From assembly GCA_944340905.1 (NCBI GenBank), contig CALVLT010000019.1:1-40963 (forward strand): DNA of 40,963 nucleotides, given 5' to 3'. Source of the DNA: an uncultured Clostridia bacterium. Lineage in GTDB: Bacteria > Bacillota > Clostridia > Christensenellales > Borkfalkiaceae. Below the pieces are notes generated by a model that was not told where the DNA came from, searched no databases, and saw only the letters and a list, made by a program, of their open reading frames with translations. The position numbers and the translations under genes are program-made. Shown piece by piece: positions 8,435 through 16,644 of this stretch. Position 1 is the stretch's first letter. Each line of letters opens with the position of its first letter.

Positions 8435-9241
8435 TTAATGAAGATCGATGGTTTCGCGGTACACCTCGCTCTTGGAGATGCCCCTGTCGCGGGCGGTGCG
8501 TTTGAGCGCCTCCTTCTTGTCCAGTCCCTGTCCCATATAGGCAAGCACGTGTTCCTTGACGGAGAGGGCGTTGAGCGGATTTTCCGCGCGCCTTGCCCCC
8601 TCGACGACGAGCACGTACTCCCCGCGCTTTTCGCCCGCCAGACCTTCGGAGAGCAGAAACTGCGTGCTCTCCTCGTGCAGCTTGGTGATCTCGCGGACGG
8701 CGCAGGCGCGCCGCTCGCCGAACGCCTCGTACATGGCAGCCACGGCGCCGTCCACATCCTGCGGCGCGCAGTGAAAGAGCAGCGTCTCCCGCGCAGCGGC
8801 ATACTCTGCGAGCAGCTCCCTGCGCGCGCTCTTTTTTTCGGGCAGAAAGCCGACGAAGGTGAACCGTTCGGCGGGAAAGGCGGACAGCACGAGCGCACAC
8901 AGCGCGGCGTTCGCCCCCGGGAGAACGGTGTACGGCTCCCCCGCCTCCTTCAGGATGCGGCAGACCTCCCACCCCGGATCGGAGAGCACGGGCATGCCCG
9001 CATCCGAGACGATGCACACGTTCTTCCCCTGACGCGAGAGCTCCAGAATGTGCGCCGCCGCCTCCCGTTCATTGAACTTGTGACAGGAGAAGAGCGGCTT
9101 TCTGATCTCATACGCGTTGAGCAGCCCCAGCGTGCGGCGGGTGTCCTCGCAGAACACGGCGTCCGCCGCCTTCAGCGCCTCGAGCGCGCGCAGCGTAATG
9201 TCCTTCAGGTTGCCGATGGGCGTTGCGACGAATGCGATCAT
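8435..9241 (-). CDS. rsmI: 16S rRNA (cytidine-1402-2'-O)-methyltransferase RsmI
   Basis: A 268-residue SAM-dependent methyltransferase of the tetrapyrrole-methylase fold that 2'-O-methylates C1402 in the ribosomal P site. The N-terminus carries VATPIGNLKDITLRAL, then CEDTRRT, then VSDAGMPVLSDPG and PGANAALCALVLS, the family's characteristic series. The C-terminal helix-turn-helix-like tail ends about KKEALKRTARDRGISKSEVY. The ATG overlaps the trmN6 stop in an ATGA, so the two are translationally coupled. In Bacillus the same pair (yabB, yabC) follows ricT. Confidence 0.96.
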   Translation of the reverse strand: MIAFVATPIGNLKDITLRALEALKAADAVFCEDTRRTLGLLNAYEIRKPLFSCHKFNEREAAAHILELSRQGKNVCIVSDAGMPVLSDPGWEVCRILKEAGEPYTVLPGANAALCALVLSAFPAERFTFVGFLPEKKSARRELLAEYAAARETLLFHCAPQDVDGAVAAMYEAFGERRACAVREITKLHEESTQFLLSEGLAGEKRGEYVLVVEGARRAENPLNALSVKEHVLAYMGQGLDKKEALKRTARDRGISKSEVYRETIDLH

Positions 9242-9912
9242 GTCCCCTCCTTCCCGTTGACGAGCACGGGCGCAAGCTCGGTGCCGGGCCTGCCGCCCTT
9301 GACGGCAGCGACGAGCACCGCATACGGTTTTGCGCCCGTTTTTCCCGCAACGGGTTGAATTTTTTTGACCTCGAGCGCGTGGGCGTGCAGGGTATAGACC
9401 AGCTCCGCCAGCCTGTCGGCACGCTGCACAAGGGCGAACCTGCCCCCGAACTTCAGACAGCGCGCCGCCGCCGCGCACAGTTCGCCGAGCGTGAGGGTCA
9501 GCTCCCTGCGGCAGGGCGCCTTGCCCGCATCCGCATTTGAAAACCCGCCGCGCTCGTAGGGCGGATTGCACAGGATGAGCGAGAACGCCTCGGTATAGCG
9601 CGCGGGGATGTCCTGCAGGCGCATGTTCTCGACGGTGAACGCGCCCTCCAGGGCGTTGAGCGCAACGGTGCGCGCGCTCATTGCGGCGAGGGCGGGCTGC
9701 ATCTCGAAGAGGGTGACGTGCTCCACGCCAACGTTTTCGGCGTAGAAGTGCAGCCCCACGATGCCGCTGCCCGAACAGAAATCCGCCACGCGCTCGGCGC
9801 GCTTGGCCTTGAGAAAACGCGCCAAAAGCACCGCGTCCGACGTGAACCGGTAGAGCGCGGTGTCTTGCAGGATGCGGTAATTGCCGATGAGCAGTTCTTC
9901 CTCGACTTCCAT
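9238..9912 (-). CDS. tRNA1(Val) (adenine37-N6)-methyltransferase-like protein (TrmN6/YfiC family)
   Basis: A 224-residue class I SAM-dependent methyltransferase. The SAM-binding motif DFCSGSGIVGL is at 44-54 and the N6-adenine catalytic motif NPPY at 116-119, inside LILCNPPYERGG. It opens LLIGNYRILQDTALYRFTSDA, typical of the YabB/TrmN6 group. GGAGG lies nine bases before the ATG at 9912. It sits between a terminator that follows the ferredoxin gene and rsmI, which it overlaps by four bases. The exact modified base is inferred from family. Confidence 0.9.
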   Translation of the reverse strand: MEVEEELLIGNYRILQDTALYRFTSDAVLLARFLKAKRAERVADFCSGSGIVGLHFYAENVGVEHVTLFEMQPALAAMSARTVALNALEGAFTVENMRLQDIPARYTEAFSLILCNPPYERGGFSNADAGKAPCRRELTLTLGELCAAAARCLKFGGRFALVQRADRLAELVYTLHAHALEVKKIQPVAGKTGAKPYAVLVAAVKGGRPGTELAPVLVNGKEGT

Positions 9913-9927
9913 GGCGTCCTCCGTTGC

Positions 9928-9965
9928 AAAAAAAGGTCCGCTGCGCAGGCAGCGGACCTTTTGTG
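9928..9965 (-). terminator. Intrinsic terminator after the ferredoxin gene
   Basis: Fourteen-base arms (9931-9944 and 9949-9962) enclose a four-base loop; on the minus strand the stem ends in a run of seven T. It separates the ferredoxin from trmN6, so trmN6-rsmI must be read through or start from a promoter hidden in the hairpin. Confidence 0.8.
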
Positions 9966-9972
9966 GATTGTG

Positions 9973-10143
9973 TTACTCCGCCTTGATCGCGCCGACGGGG
10001 CAGCCGTCCTCGCAGGCGCCGCAATCGATGCAGGCATCGGCGTCAACGACATACTTCGTATCGCCGGGAGCGATCGCATTGACGGGACAGGTGTCCGCGC
10101 ATGCGCCGCAGGAGATGCAATCATCTGAAATCACGTGTGCCAT
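9973..10143 (-). CDS. 2[4Fe-4S] ferredoxin
   Basis: A 56-residue clostridial-type ferredoxin carrying two [4Fe-4S] clusters for low-potential electron transfer in the cytoplasm. Both binding motifs are complete: CISCGACADTCP and CIDCGACEDGCP, each with the fourth Cys followed by Pro. The ATG at 10143 is preceded by GGAGG; an upstream in-frame codon at 10158 would overlap the ribosome binding site. It has its own promoter and terminator inside a cluster that in Bacillus contains yabA here; the ferredoxin lies directly after ricT, whose product belongs to an Fe-S cluster protein complex. Confidence 0.95.
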   Translation of the reverse strand: MAHVISDDCISCGACADTCPVNAIAPGDTKYVVDADACIDCGACEDGCPVGAIKAE

Positions 10144-10175
10144 TTCGATAACCTCCACTATGATCTTGTACCTAT

Positions 10176-10204
10176 ATTATAACACAACTTTTTGCCCGCG
10201 TAAA
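10176..10204 (-). promoter_or_regulatory. Promoter of the ferredoxin gene
   Basis: On the minus strand TTTACG and TATAAT are separated by 17 bases. The leader to the ATG is about 26 bases and includes GGAGG. Confidence 0.65.
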
Positions 10205-10232
10205 GTCTTTTGCCCGAATTGCCCGCGCTTTT

Positions 10233-11291
10233 TCATGAATTTTTCTCGGGATCGTCCGGCTGCGGACGGGCGGCGCCCTGCGTGCGCTCCGGCTTGCCGC
10301 GGCGGCGCTGCCTGCCCTGCCGCTCCTGCCTGTTTGCGCCCTGCTGCTGCGCAGACATATTTGGCTTTTCGCCGCGCTCTCCCTGCGCCCCCGCGCCCCG
10401 CTTGTCCCTGCGCCGCTCCTGCACGTTCTGCGCATGCGCAGGCTCTTTGGCGCCCTCGCCCCCTGCGGGGGCGGGTTGTTCCCGCTCGGCGCGCTGCAAC
10501 TGGTCGGCGGGAAAATCGCGGTAGACGAGCGCACCGTCCTTTTCGATCTTGACGCGCACCTCCAACTTGAGCATGTTGACGGAGACCACCGTTCCCCTGC
10601 CTTCGGGGGACATGACCGCCGCGCCGACGCGGGGCACCTTTTTGCAAGCGGCGGCATAGTATTCGTCCTCATAGGAGAGACAGCACATCAACCGCCCGCA
10701 CAACCCGCTGATCTTGCCCGGGTTGAGGGACAGCCCCTGGTTTTTCGCCATTTTGATGCTGACCTTTTTGAAATCGGGCATGCAGCCCGCGCAGCACACC
10801 TCCCTGCCGCAGGGCGCGATGCCGCCCAGGATGCGCGCCTCGTCGCGGATGCCCACCTGCCGCAGTTCGATGCGCATGTGGAACACGCTTGCAAGGTCGC
10901 GCACCAGTTCGCGGAAATCGACGCGCGTCTCCGCCGTGAAGGTGAACACCACCTTGCTGCCGTCGAAGGTGAATTCGCAGTCGATGAGTTTCATCGGAAG
11001 ATTGTGTGCGGCGATCTTTTCCTTACAGATGCGCATCGCCTCGCCGCGGCGCGCCTCGTGCTCCGCAACGGTCTGCTCGTCCCGCTCGGTCGCGGGGCGC
11101 AGAACGTTTTTCAGGGGCTGAACGAGCGCCTCGTCGGGCACCTCGCGCGCGGGATCGACGACCGTCGCATACTCGAGTCCGCGCGCCGTCTCCACGACGA
11201 CGCCCTGCCCCTTGGCGAGCGTGTTTCCGCCCGCTCCGAAATAGTAGGGCTTGCAGCCCTTTTTGAATCTGACTACGACAACTTCTGCCAT
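10233..11291 (-). CDS. ricT: PSP1-domain protein RicT (YaaT)
   Basis: A 352-residue protein of the PSP1/YaaT family. In Bacillus, RicT forms a complex with RicA and RicF that carries [4Fe-4S] clusters and controls RNase Y-dependent RNA maturation, sporulation and competence. The PSP1 domain covers about 1-215. The conserved cysteines are visible at 161, 166, 167, 170, 198, 203 and 204, in CGREVCCAGC and LCGRLMCCLSYEDEY. The C-terminal about 100 residues are low-complexity, rich in Arg, Gln and Gly, and probably disordered and RNA-binding. AGGAG precedes the ATG. It follows holB closely, the same order as in Bacillus. Confidence 0.93.
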   Translation of the reverse strand: MAEVVVVRFKKGCKPYYFGAGGNTLAKGQGVVVETARGLEYATVVDPAREVPDEALVQPLKNVLRPATERDEQTVAEHEARRGEAMRICKEKIAAHNLPMKLIDCEFTFDGSKVVFTFTAETRVDFRELVRDLASVFHMRIELRQVGIRDEARILGGIAPCGREVCCAGCMPDFKKVSIKMAKNQGLSLNPGKISGLCGRLMCCLSYEDEYYAAACKKVPRVGAAVMSPEGRGTVVSVNMLKLEVRVKIEKDGALVYRDFPADQLQRAEREQPAPAGGEGAKEPAHAQNVQERRRDKRGAGAQGERGEKPNMSAQQQGANRQERQGRQRRRGKPERTQGAARPQPDDPEKNS

Positions 11292-11330
11292 ACGTTTCTC
11301 CTGTTTGCTTTCGCCCGCAGTGCCGCCCGA

Positions 11331-12272
11331 TCAGCGGCGCTCCTGCGTTTCAAAAAGTTTTCTGCCGCGCTCCATGCGCAGAGCGAGCGCCAGCGCCGCC
11401 TGCGCGGGGTTGGAATTGAACAAAATTTCCCGCTCCGCCTGCGCGGCATCGCCGAGCGCGGCGACAAGCGCGCCTGCGGGATAGCGCTGTACAAGGTGCG
11501 CGGTCTGTGCGGCGGGCAGCACGGCGTAGCGCTCCTGCCCCGCTGCGCGCAGCAGCACGTCGCGCAGGACAAGGCGCAGCGCCGCAAAGAAGGTCTTGCC
11601 CCGCTCGCCCGCAGCGCGGCACACGGATGCCGCGTCCTCCCCTTCCAGAAAACGGACGGCGAGGCGGAAGTCCTCGCCCCCGCCCGCAAGCAGCGCCTCG
11701 CCGACGGAGAGCACGCCCCCGCTTGCGGCAGCCGCCGCGCGCACGCCCTCCGCATTCGGGTGCATGCGGCCGAGCGCCGCCTCGATCTCCTCTTCCCGAA
11801 AGGGCGCCACGCGCCGCACGTTGGCGCGGGAGAGGACGGTGGAGAGCACGGTGTGCTCCGCCGTTGCACCTGCCAGAAAGTACACGCCCGCGGGCGGTTC
11901 CTCGAGCAATTTCAAGAGCTTGTTCTGCACAAGGGGGGTGACAGTCTGAAAGGCGTCCAGCACGATCAGCTTTTTGTTCCCCTCGACGGGGCGCAGCAGG
12001 CTCTCGTCCAGGATCGCCCCCGCCAGCTCCGCCGTCAGCTTTCCGCCCGCGGCGGGATAGAACAGGCAGTCGGAAAAGCTCTGCGCATCGATGAGCCGCG
12101 CCGTGCGCGAGCCGTCCTCCGCCCCGAAAAATGCCTTGGCGCATTCGGTGAGCAGGGCGCGCAGGTACTTCTCGTCGGAAAAGAGGACGAGGGTGAAGTG
12201 CGCCGTCTCGCCGCGCGATGCACCCTCGGCGATGGCGCGGTATGCCGTTGTCGTGCGCAGCAGCTTGCGCAT
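11331..12272 (-). CDS. holB: DNA polymerase III delta-prime subunit (HolB)
   Basis: A 313-residue clamp-loader AAA+ subunit that helps load the sliding clamp. It has the delta-prime layout: LIVLDAFQTVTPLVQNKLLKLLEEPP in the Walker B/sensor region near residues 103-128 and a following STVLSRANVRRVAPF sensor 1 segment. No Walker A is present, as usual for delta-prime, and the zinc-binding cysteines of E. coli HolB are absent. GGAG lies before the ATG at 12272, overlapping the end of the preceding gene, whose stop is only three bases away. The order decarboxylase-holB-ricT matches the Bacillus yaaO-holB-yaaT region, but tmk, yaaQ and yaaR are missing here. Confidence 0.9.
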   Translation of the reverse strand: MRKLLRTTTAYRAIAEGASRGETAHFTLVLFSDEKYLRALLTECAKAFFGAEDGSRTARLIDAQSFSDCLFYPAAGGKLTAELAGAILDESLLRPVEGNKKLIVLDAFQTVTPLVQNKLLKLLEEPPAGVYFLAGATAEHTVLSTVLSRANVRRVAPFREEEIEAALGRMHPNAEGVRAAAAASGGVLSVGEALLAGGGEDFRLAVRFLEGEDAASVCRAAGERGKTFFAALRLVLRDVLLRAAGQERYAVLPAAQTAHLVQRYPAGALVAALGDAAQAEREILFNSNPAQAALALALRMERGRKLFETQERR

Positions 12273-12275
12273 CGC

Positions 12276-13496
12276 TCACTCCTCCTGTTCGTATACCATG
12301 ATTTTTCCATCCGTCAGGCCGAACGTGTGCGCCGCCTTCTTCAGCCGCGCCGCCGCCCCCGCCGTCACCACGCTGCCCGCGGCGACCAGGGGAACGCAGG
12401 GCGGCACGATGCCGCACGCGCGCGCACACACCCTGCCCACCGCCTCGCCGATGGGCAGGAGCATGGTTTTGAACCCCACCATGCCCGCGACCGGCGCCTC
12501 GCTTTTCACCTCGCCGCGCGGCATGCCACGCACGAGGCGCACGAGCTTTCGGATGTGGCGCACCTTTGTGGCGGGCGAGAGATAGAACATCAGATAGTTT
12601 CCGTCGTTGAACTCGGGATATACGCCGCGGCGCTCGAGAGATGCCTGCGCCCCGTCCGCACATTCCCCGAACGGGATGACGATCTTGGTCCAATCGTCGT
12701 TTGCGAGCGCCTGCAACTGCTCCTTCGCCCACGCCGCCGCCCGCTCGGCGCGCTCGCCTCGCGGGTACTTGAGGGCGCATTCCACGCTCGCGAGAATGGG
12801 ATAGGAGGGCGAGGAAGTGCGGAAATATTCCGCCCCCTCGGCGAGCGGCGCCGCCCACTCCCCCTTTGCCGAGACCACCGCCCCCTGCGTGAGCGCGGGG
12901 AGCGACTTGTGCACGCCGTCCACCCACATGTCGGCAAATGCCGACGCATGCGCGGGCATGCCGTGCAGGTGCGAGCCGTGCGCCCCGTCGATGACGAGGG
13001 GCTTGCCCGTCTGCGTGCACATGGCGCGCGCCTCGGCAAGGGGCGGAAAAAAGCCGTAGTAGTCGGGCGAGGTGAGCAGCATGGCGTCCGCGCGCGCGAG
13101 CGATTCGCGCATCTCCCGGAGGGAGGGCTGACGGGGAATGCCCGCCTCCACGCCCTGCGGGATCAAAAAGGGGATCAGCCCGAGCGCCTCGCAGGCGTGG
13201 AACACGCTCTTGTGCGCATAGGCGGGCAGGGCGAGCGTCCGCACGCCGCGCGTGCGCAGCGCATAGAGCATGGCATAGATGCCGCAGGTGGAGCCGTCCG
13301 TTAAAAGAAAGCTCGCGTCCGCGCCCAGAATGCGCGCCGCGTCCGCCTGCGCAAGTGCAAGAACGCCCGTAGGATCGGACAGGTCGTCCGAATAGTCCAG
13401 CTCCGTGATGTCCGCCCCGAAACGCTTGTGCCCGGGCGTGTGGAAAGAGATATGCCGCTTTTGCGCGCGCAGCATGCGGGCGATGTGACAGACCAT
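12276..13496 (-). CDS. Orn/Lys/Arg decarboxylase-family PLP enzyme (YaaO/SpeA-like)
   Basis: A 406-residue fold-type I PLP enzyme. It opens with HISFHTPGHKR, the signature of the family, has a cofactor-binding DGAHGSHL (170-177), and the Schiff-base lysine is Lys197 in WVDGVHKSLPALTQGA. Bacillus relatives are arginine or lysine decarboxylases of about 480 residues; this one is shorter at the C-terminus, so activity and substrate cannot be assigned. The start codon shares one base with the upstream stop (TGATG), suggesting coupled translation, because no good ribosome binding site is visible. An ATG seven codons later is an alternative. Confidence 0.85.
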   Translation of the reverse strand: MVCHIARMLRAQKRHISFHTPGHKRFGADITELDYSDDLSDPTGVLALAQADAARILGADASFLLTDGSTCGIYAMLYALRTRGVRTLALPAYAHKSVFHACEALGLIPFLIPQGVEAGIPRQPSLREMRESLARADAMLLTSPDYYGFFPPLAEARAMCTQTGKPLVIDGAHGSHLHGMPAHASAFADMWVDGVHKSLPALTQGAVVSAKGEWAAPLAEGAEYFRTSSPSYPILASVECALKYPRGERAERAAAWAKEQLQALANDDWTKIVIPFGECADGAQASLERRGVYPEFNDGNYLMFYLSPATKVRHIRKLVRLVRGMPRGEVKSEAPVAGMVGFKTMLLPIGEAVGRVCARACGIVPPCVPLVAAGSVVTAGAAARLKKAAHTFGLTDGKIMVYEQEE

Positions 13497-14455
13497 CACG
13501 AACCGTACGTATCCACGAGGTAGCGCAGGAAGGAGACCGTCTCGAAGTTGAGATCGCTCCCGTCGAGATAGTTGTTGTAGAGGATGACGAGATTGATATT
13601 CCTCGTCGTCTGCGACCCGTCGGAATCGGTGTAGTAGAGCAGATCGTTCAGATCGCTCAGCCCGCCCACGTTGATGCCGAGGGCGACGGTCCCGTCCGAG
13701 CCATCCACCTCGTACACCGTGTGCGAGAGCAGCCCTGCCCCGAACGCCGCCGAGACGGCGATATAGTCCTCGCGCAGCTTGCGCAGACGGGCGTATTCGT
13801 CCTCCAGCCCCTGCGCCTTCTGCTCCTGCGTCTTGTAGCGCTTGTCGCCGTCGTTGCGCGCAAAGCTCTGCTCGGGCGTGCGTTCGCCGTCGAAGGCGTC
13901 GCTCTCCGCCCAGTCGTCGCCGAAAAACGCTGTGAGGTATGCCTCGCACTGCTCCATGTAATAGACCGTATCGTAGGTCGTTGTTACCGTGCCCGCGCCG
14001 CTGTAGGCGGAGCCGCCCGTAAAGCTGTAGAGCTGGGACTCCGTCTTGATGACCGGCTCGCCGTCTTCGTCAAGGACCTGATCGCCGTTCTCGTCCGTCT
14101 CATAGACGCGGTTGTCCGTGATGAACATGACCGTCCCCTGCCCCGCGGCTCGGCGCGCGGAGTAGGTTGCGGAGGCATAGTTGTTGCCCGCAAAACTCTC
14201 CGCCGTGACCGAGAGGATGTCATAGGAAAAGACGTCCCCGTCCAGCAGCGTGTCCCCGAGGGAGGTGAACGACGACGTTGCCGTCAGATCGGTATAGCCG
14301 TAGATGCCGTATTCCTGCGTGTTCTTCGGGCGGGTCGCCGTCATCGTGAACAGAAGGACAAGCACGAGGATGAAGGCGAGAATGGTGACAAGCATCTTCA
14401 GCCAGTCATAGGAGATGAGGTTGCCGAGCCTCTGTTTTGTGATGCGTGCGTCCAA
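13496..14455 (-). CDS. Unknown membrane-anchored extracytoplasmic protein
   Basis: Not recognised. The 319-residue product has one strong hydrophobic segment at about 19-41 preceded by basic residues, so it is likely anchored with the bulk outside. The remainder is rich in Tyr, Asp, Ser and Thr, with a short acidic stretch TDENGDQVLDEDGEP (about 118-132) and a coiled-coil-prone part around RYKTQEQKAQGLEDEYARLR (about 207-226). The start is TTG at 14455, supported by AAGGAGG six bases upstream; that Shine-Dalgarno abuts the T-tract of the lysS terminator. It is coupled to the decarboxylase homologue downstream. Confidence 0.75.
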   Translation of the reverse strand: MDARITKQRLGNLISYDWLKMLVTILAFILVLVLLFTMTATRPKNTQEYGIYGYTDLTATSSFTSLGDTLLDGDVFSYDILSVTAESFAGNNYASATYSARRAAGQGTVMFITDNRVYETDENGDQVLDEDGEPVIKTESQLYSFTGGSAYSGAGTVTTTYDTVYYMEQCEAYLTAFFGDDWAESDAFDGERTPEQSFARNDGDKRYKTQEQKAQGLEDEYARLRKLREDYIAVSAAFGAGLLSHTVYEVDGSDGTVALGINVGGLSDLNDLLYYTDSDGSQTTRNINLVILYNNYLDGSDLNFETVSFLRYLVDTYGS

Positions 14456-14467
14456 AGCTTCCTCCTT

Positions 14468-14495
14468 AAAAAGGGCACGGAAAACCTCCGTGCCC
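14468..14495 (-). terminator. Terminator of greA-lysS
   Basis: GGGCACGG/CCGTGCCC arms with a seven-base loop and a T-run on the minus strand. The T-run merges with the ribosome binding site of the next gene, so the downstream cluster probably depends on read-through. Confidence 0.75.
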
Positions 14496-14501
14496 CGCGC
14501 G

Positions 14502-15992
14502 TTATTTCTTGGGTTTCATCGTGGGGAACAGCAGGACATCGCGGATGCTCGCGCTGTCCGTGAGCAGCATGACGAGCCTGTCCACGCCCATTCCCAGCCC
14601 GCCCGTGGGCGGCATGCCGTATTCGAGCGCGTTCAGAAAGTCCTCGTCCACCTCGGCATTGGCGCCCTGCGCGCGCTTTGCCGCCGCCTGCGCCTCCATG
14701 CGTGCACGCTGGTCGATGGGGTCGTTCAGCTCGGAGAAGGCGTTGCCCATCTCCATGCCGCTGATGAAATATTCAAAGCGCTCGGTCATGGAGGGATCCT
14801 CCGGCTTGCGCTTGGCAAGCGGGCTGATCTCCACAGGGTAGTCGTAGATAAAGGTGGGCTGGATGAGCTTGTCCTCGACAAAGGCGTCGAAGAACGCCGC
14901 GAGGATGTGCCCCTTGCTCTCCTTCCCCTCCTCCAGCTCCACGCCGTGCTCCCTGGCGGCGGCGCGCGCCTCCTCGTCCGAGGAGAGGGCGGCAAAGTCC
15001 ACGCCCGAATACTTCTTCACCGCCTCGGTCATGGTCATGCGCTCCCACCGGGAGAGGTCGATCGTGTTGCCGCGGAAGGGTACCTGCAGCGTGCCGCACA
15101 CATTCATGGCGACCTGCTTGTACAGCCCCTCGATGAAGTCCATCATGTACATGTAGTCCACATACGCCTGGTACATCTCGATGGTGGTGAACTCGGGGTT
15201 GTGCGAGGCGTCCATGCCCTCGTTGCGAAAGATCCGCCCCACCTCGTACACCTTTTCATATCCGCCCACGATGAGCCGCTTGAGGTACAGCTCCGTTTCG
15301 ATGCGCAGATACATGTCGATGTCAAGCGCGTTGTGGTGCGTCCTGAAAGGGCGCGCGTCCGCGCCGATCTCCAGCGTCAGCAGAACGGGCGTCTCCACCT
15401 CCATATAGCCGTGGCCGTCGAGGTACGCCCTGATCTCGCGCAGAATGGCGGCGCGGCGGGTGAACGTCTCCTTTACCTGCGCGTTCATGATGAGGTCGAC
15501 GTGACGAAGGCGGTACTTCATGTCCACATTGGTCAGGCCGTTGTACTTTTCGGGCAGGGGGAGCAGCGACTTGGTGAGCAGTTCGATGTGCGTCGCGTGG
15601 ACGGTCACTTCCCCCGTCTGCGTTCTGAACACGGTGCCCGCAATGCCCACGATGTCGCCGATGTCGAAGTCCTTTTTGTAGGACATGTACACGTCCTCAC
15701 CCACGTCCTGGCGGGTGACGTAGATCTGAATGTCGCCCTCGCCGTCGCGCACGTGCGAAAAGGACGCCTTGCCCATGATGCGGCGGGACATGAGCCGCCC
15801 GGCAATGCGTACCTCTTTCCCTTCCCATGCGGAAAAGTCACCCTTCACCTGCCCCGAGCGGGCAGTGACGGCGAACTTGGTCTTGCGATAGGGGTCGTTC
15901 CCCTCCTCGCGCAGTTTCTTGAGTTTTTCGCGGCGGATGCGCGCCTGCTCGATGAGCTCGCCGCCATCCGCGCCCAATGTATTCTCGTCCAT
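14502..15992 (-). CDS. lysS: Lysyl-tRNA synthetase (class II)
   Basis: A 496-residue class II lysyl-tRNA synthetase, which charges tRNA-Lys in the cytoplasm. The N-terminal OB-fold anticodon-binding domain covers about 55-150 (VRIAGRLMSRRIMGKASF). Motif 1 lies around EIRAYLDGHGYMEVETPVL, motif 2 around FRNEGMDASHNPEFTTIEMY, and motif 3 GMGVDRLVMLLTD near the C-terminus. Length is normal for the family. The ATG at 15992 is five bases after the greA stop and has no strong Shine-Dalgarno, consistent with coupling to greA; greA-lysS adjacency is common in Gram-positives. Confidence 0.97.
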   Translation of the reverse strand: MDENTLGADGGELIEQARIRREKLKKLREEGNDPYRKTKFAVTARSGQVKGDFSAWEGKEVRIAGRLMSRRIMGKASFSHVRDGEGDIQIYVTRQDVGEDVYMSYKKDFDIGDIVGIAGTVFRTQTGEVTVHATHIELLTKSLLPLPEKYNGLTNVDMKYRLRHVDLIMNAQVKETFTRRAAILREIRAYLDGHGYMEVETPVLLTLEIGADARPFRTHHNALDIDMYLRIETELYLKRLIVGGYEKVYEVGRIFRNEGMDASHNPEFTTIEMYQAYVDYMYMMDFIEGLYKQVAMNVCGTLQVPFRGNTIDLSRWERMTMTEAVKKYSGVDFAALSSDEEARAAAREHGVELEEGKESKGHILAAFFDAFVEDKLIQPTFIYDYPVEISPLAKRKPEDPSMTERFEYFISGMEMGNAFSELNDPIDQRARMEAQAAAKRAQGANAEVDEDFLNALEYGMPPTGGLGMGVDRLVMLLTDSASIRDVLLFPTMKPKK

Positions 15993-15997
15993 AGGTA

Positions 15998-16462
15998 TCA
16001 GCTGATCTTGAGGATCTTCAGGGTGTATTCGCCGTTGGGCGCCTGCACCGTGACGGTATCCCCCACCTTCCTGCCCATGAGCGCCGCGCCCACGGGGGAT
16101 TCGTTGGAGATGATATTTTTCATGGGATCGGCCTCCGTCGTGCCCATGATGGTGTACTCGACGTCCTCGTCGAAATCGGTATCGTGCACCGTGACCACCG
16201 AGCCGAAGTGCACGGCGGAATTGTCCGCGTTCTCTCCGATGACTTTCGCGTTCTTGATCTGGAAATCCAGCTCCTCGATCGCGAGTTCGTTCGCCGCCTG
16301 CTCGTTGCGCGCCGCGTCGTATTCCGCGTTCTCCGAAAGGTCGCCGTGGCTGCGCGCCTCGGCAATGCGCCGCACGATCTCTTCGCGCTTGACCTTGCGC
16401 AGATACTCGAGCTTTTTGACCGCCTCTTCGTACCCCTGCTGCGTCATGAGAAATTCTGCCAT
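15998..16462 (-). CDS. greA: Transcription elongation factor GreA
   Basis: A 154-residue Gre factor that rescues backtracked RNA polymerase by stimulating transcript cleavage. The N-terminal coiled coil (about 8-75) contains AEARSHGDLSENAEYDAA, whose acidic tip (Asp and Glu in GDLSENAEY) is the catalytic element. The C-terminal FKBP-like domain ends with GDTVTVQAPNGEYTLKILKI. The ATG at 16462 gives the usual N-terminus and has GAGGG upstream. An in-frame extension of 21 codons exists but does not match the family. The gene has a consensus promoter and a structured leader. Confidence 0.96.
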   Translation of the reverse strand: MAEFLMTQQGYEEAVKKLEYLRKVKREEIVRRIAEARSHGDLSENAEYDAARNEQAANELAIEELDFQIKNAKVIGENADNSAVHFGSVVTVHDTDFDEDVEYTIMGTTEADPMKNIISNESPVGAALMGRKVGDTVTVQAPNGEYTLKILKIS

Positions 16463-16592
16463 CTTTTTTCTTACCCTCACTTGTTCCGTGCATTTGCTCG
16501 GAAAATCTAAATTGACCCCCGCCATACCTGCTCTGCGGGAGTCTCCGAAAGACCCGTGACACCCTCTGCGGGCGTCACGGGCTCTCTCATTT
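16463..16592 (-). promoter_or_regulatory. Structured 5' leader of greA-lysS
   Basis: About 130 bases between the predicted start site and greA. Three successive hairpins are visible: CCCGTGAC/GTCACGGG (16553-16560 with 16574-16581), GTCT/AGAC (16541-16553), and CCCGC/GCGGG (16518-16522 with 16535-16539). None ends in a clear T-run. The first stem resembles the dispersed GTCAC...GTGAC intergenic repeat, so it may be a repeat insertion and not a riboregulator. Confidence 0.4.
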
Positions 16593-16599
16593 CTATCGT

Positions 16600-16628
16600 A
16601 TTATACGTCATCTGCGCCCGTTTGTCAA
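16600..16628 (-). promoter_or_regulatory. Consensus sigma-A promoter of greA-lysS
   Basis: TTGACA and TATAAT, both perfect, with a 17-base spacer on the minus strand. This is the best promoter in the window. Confidence 0.85.
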
Positions 16629-16644
16629 CCTGCTTTTGCCCGCG

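Noticed and set aside
10434-13304. Plus-strand open frame of 956 codons across ricT, holB and the decarboxylase
   Set aside because: It is antisense to three recognised genes, has biased His/Arg/Ala composition and no ribosome binding site; long antisense frames are expected at this GC content.
16463-16525. A 21-codon N-terminal extension of GreA
   Set aside because: The added residues do not match the GreA family and the internal ATG at 16462 gives the normal N-terminus and length.
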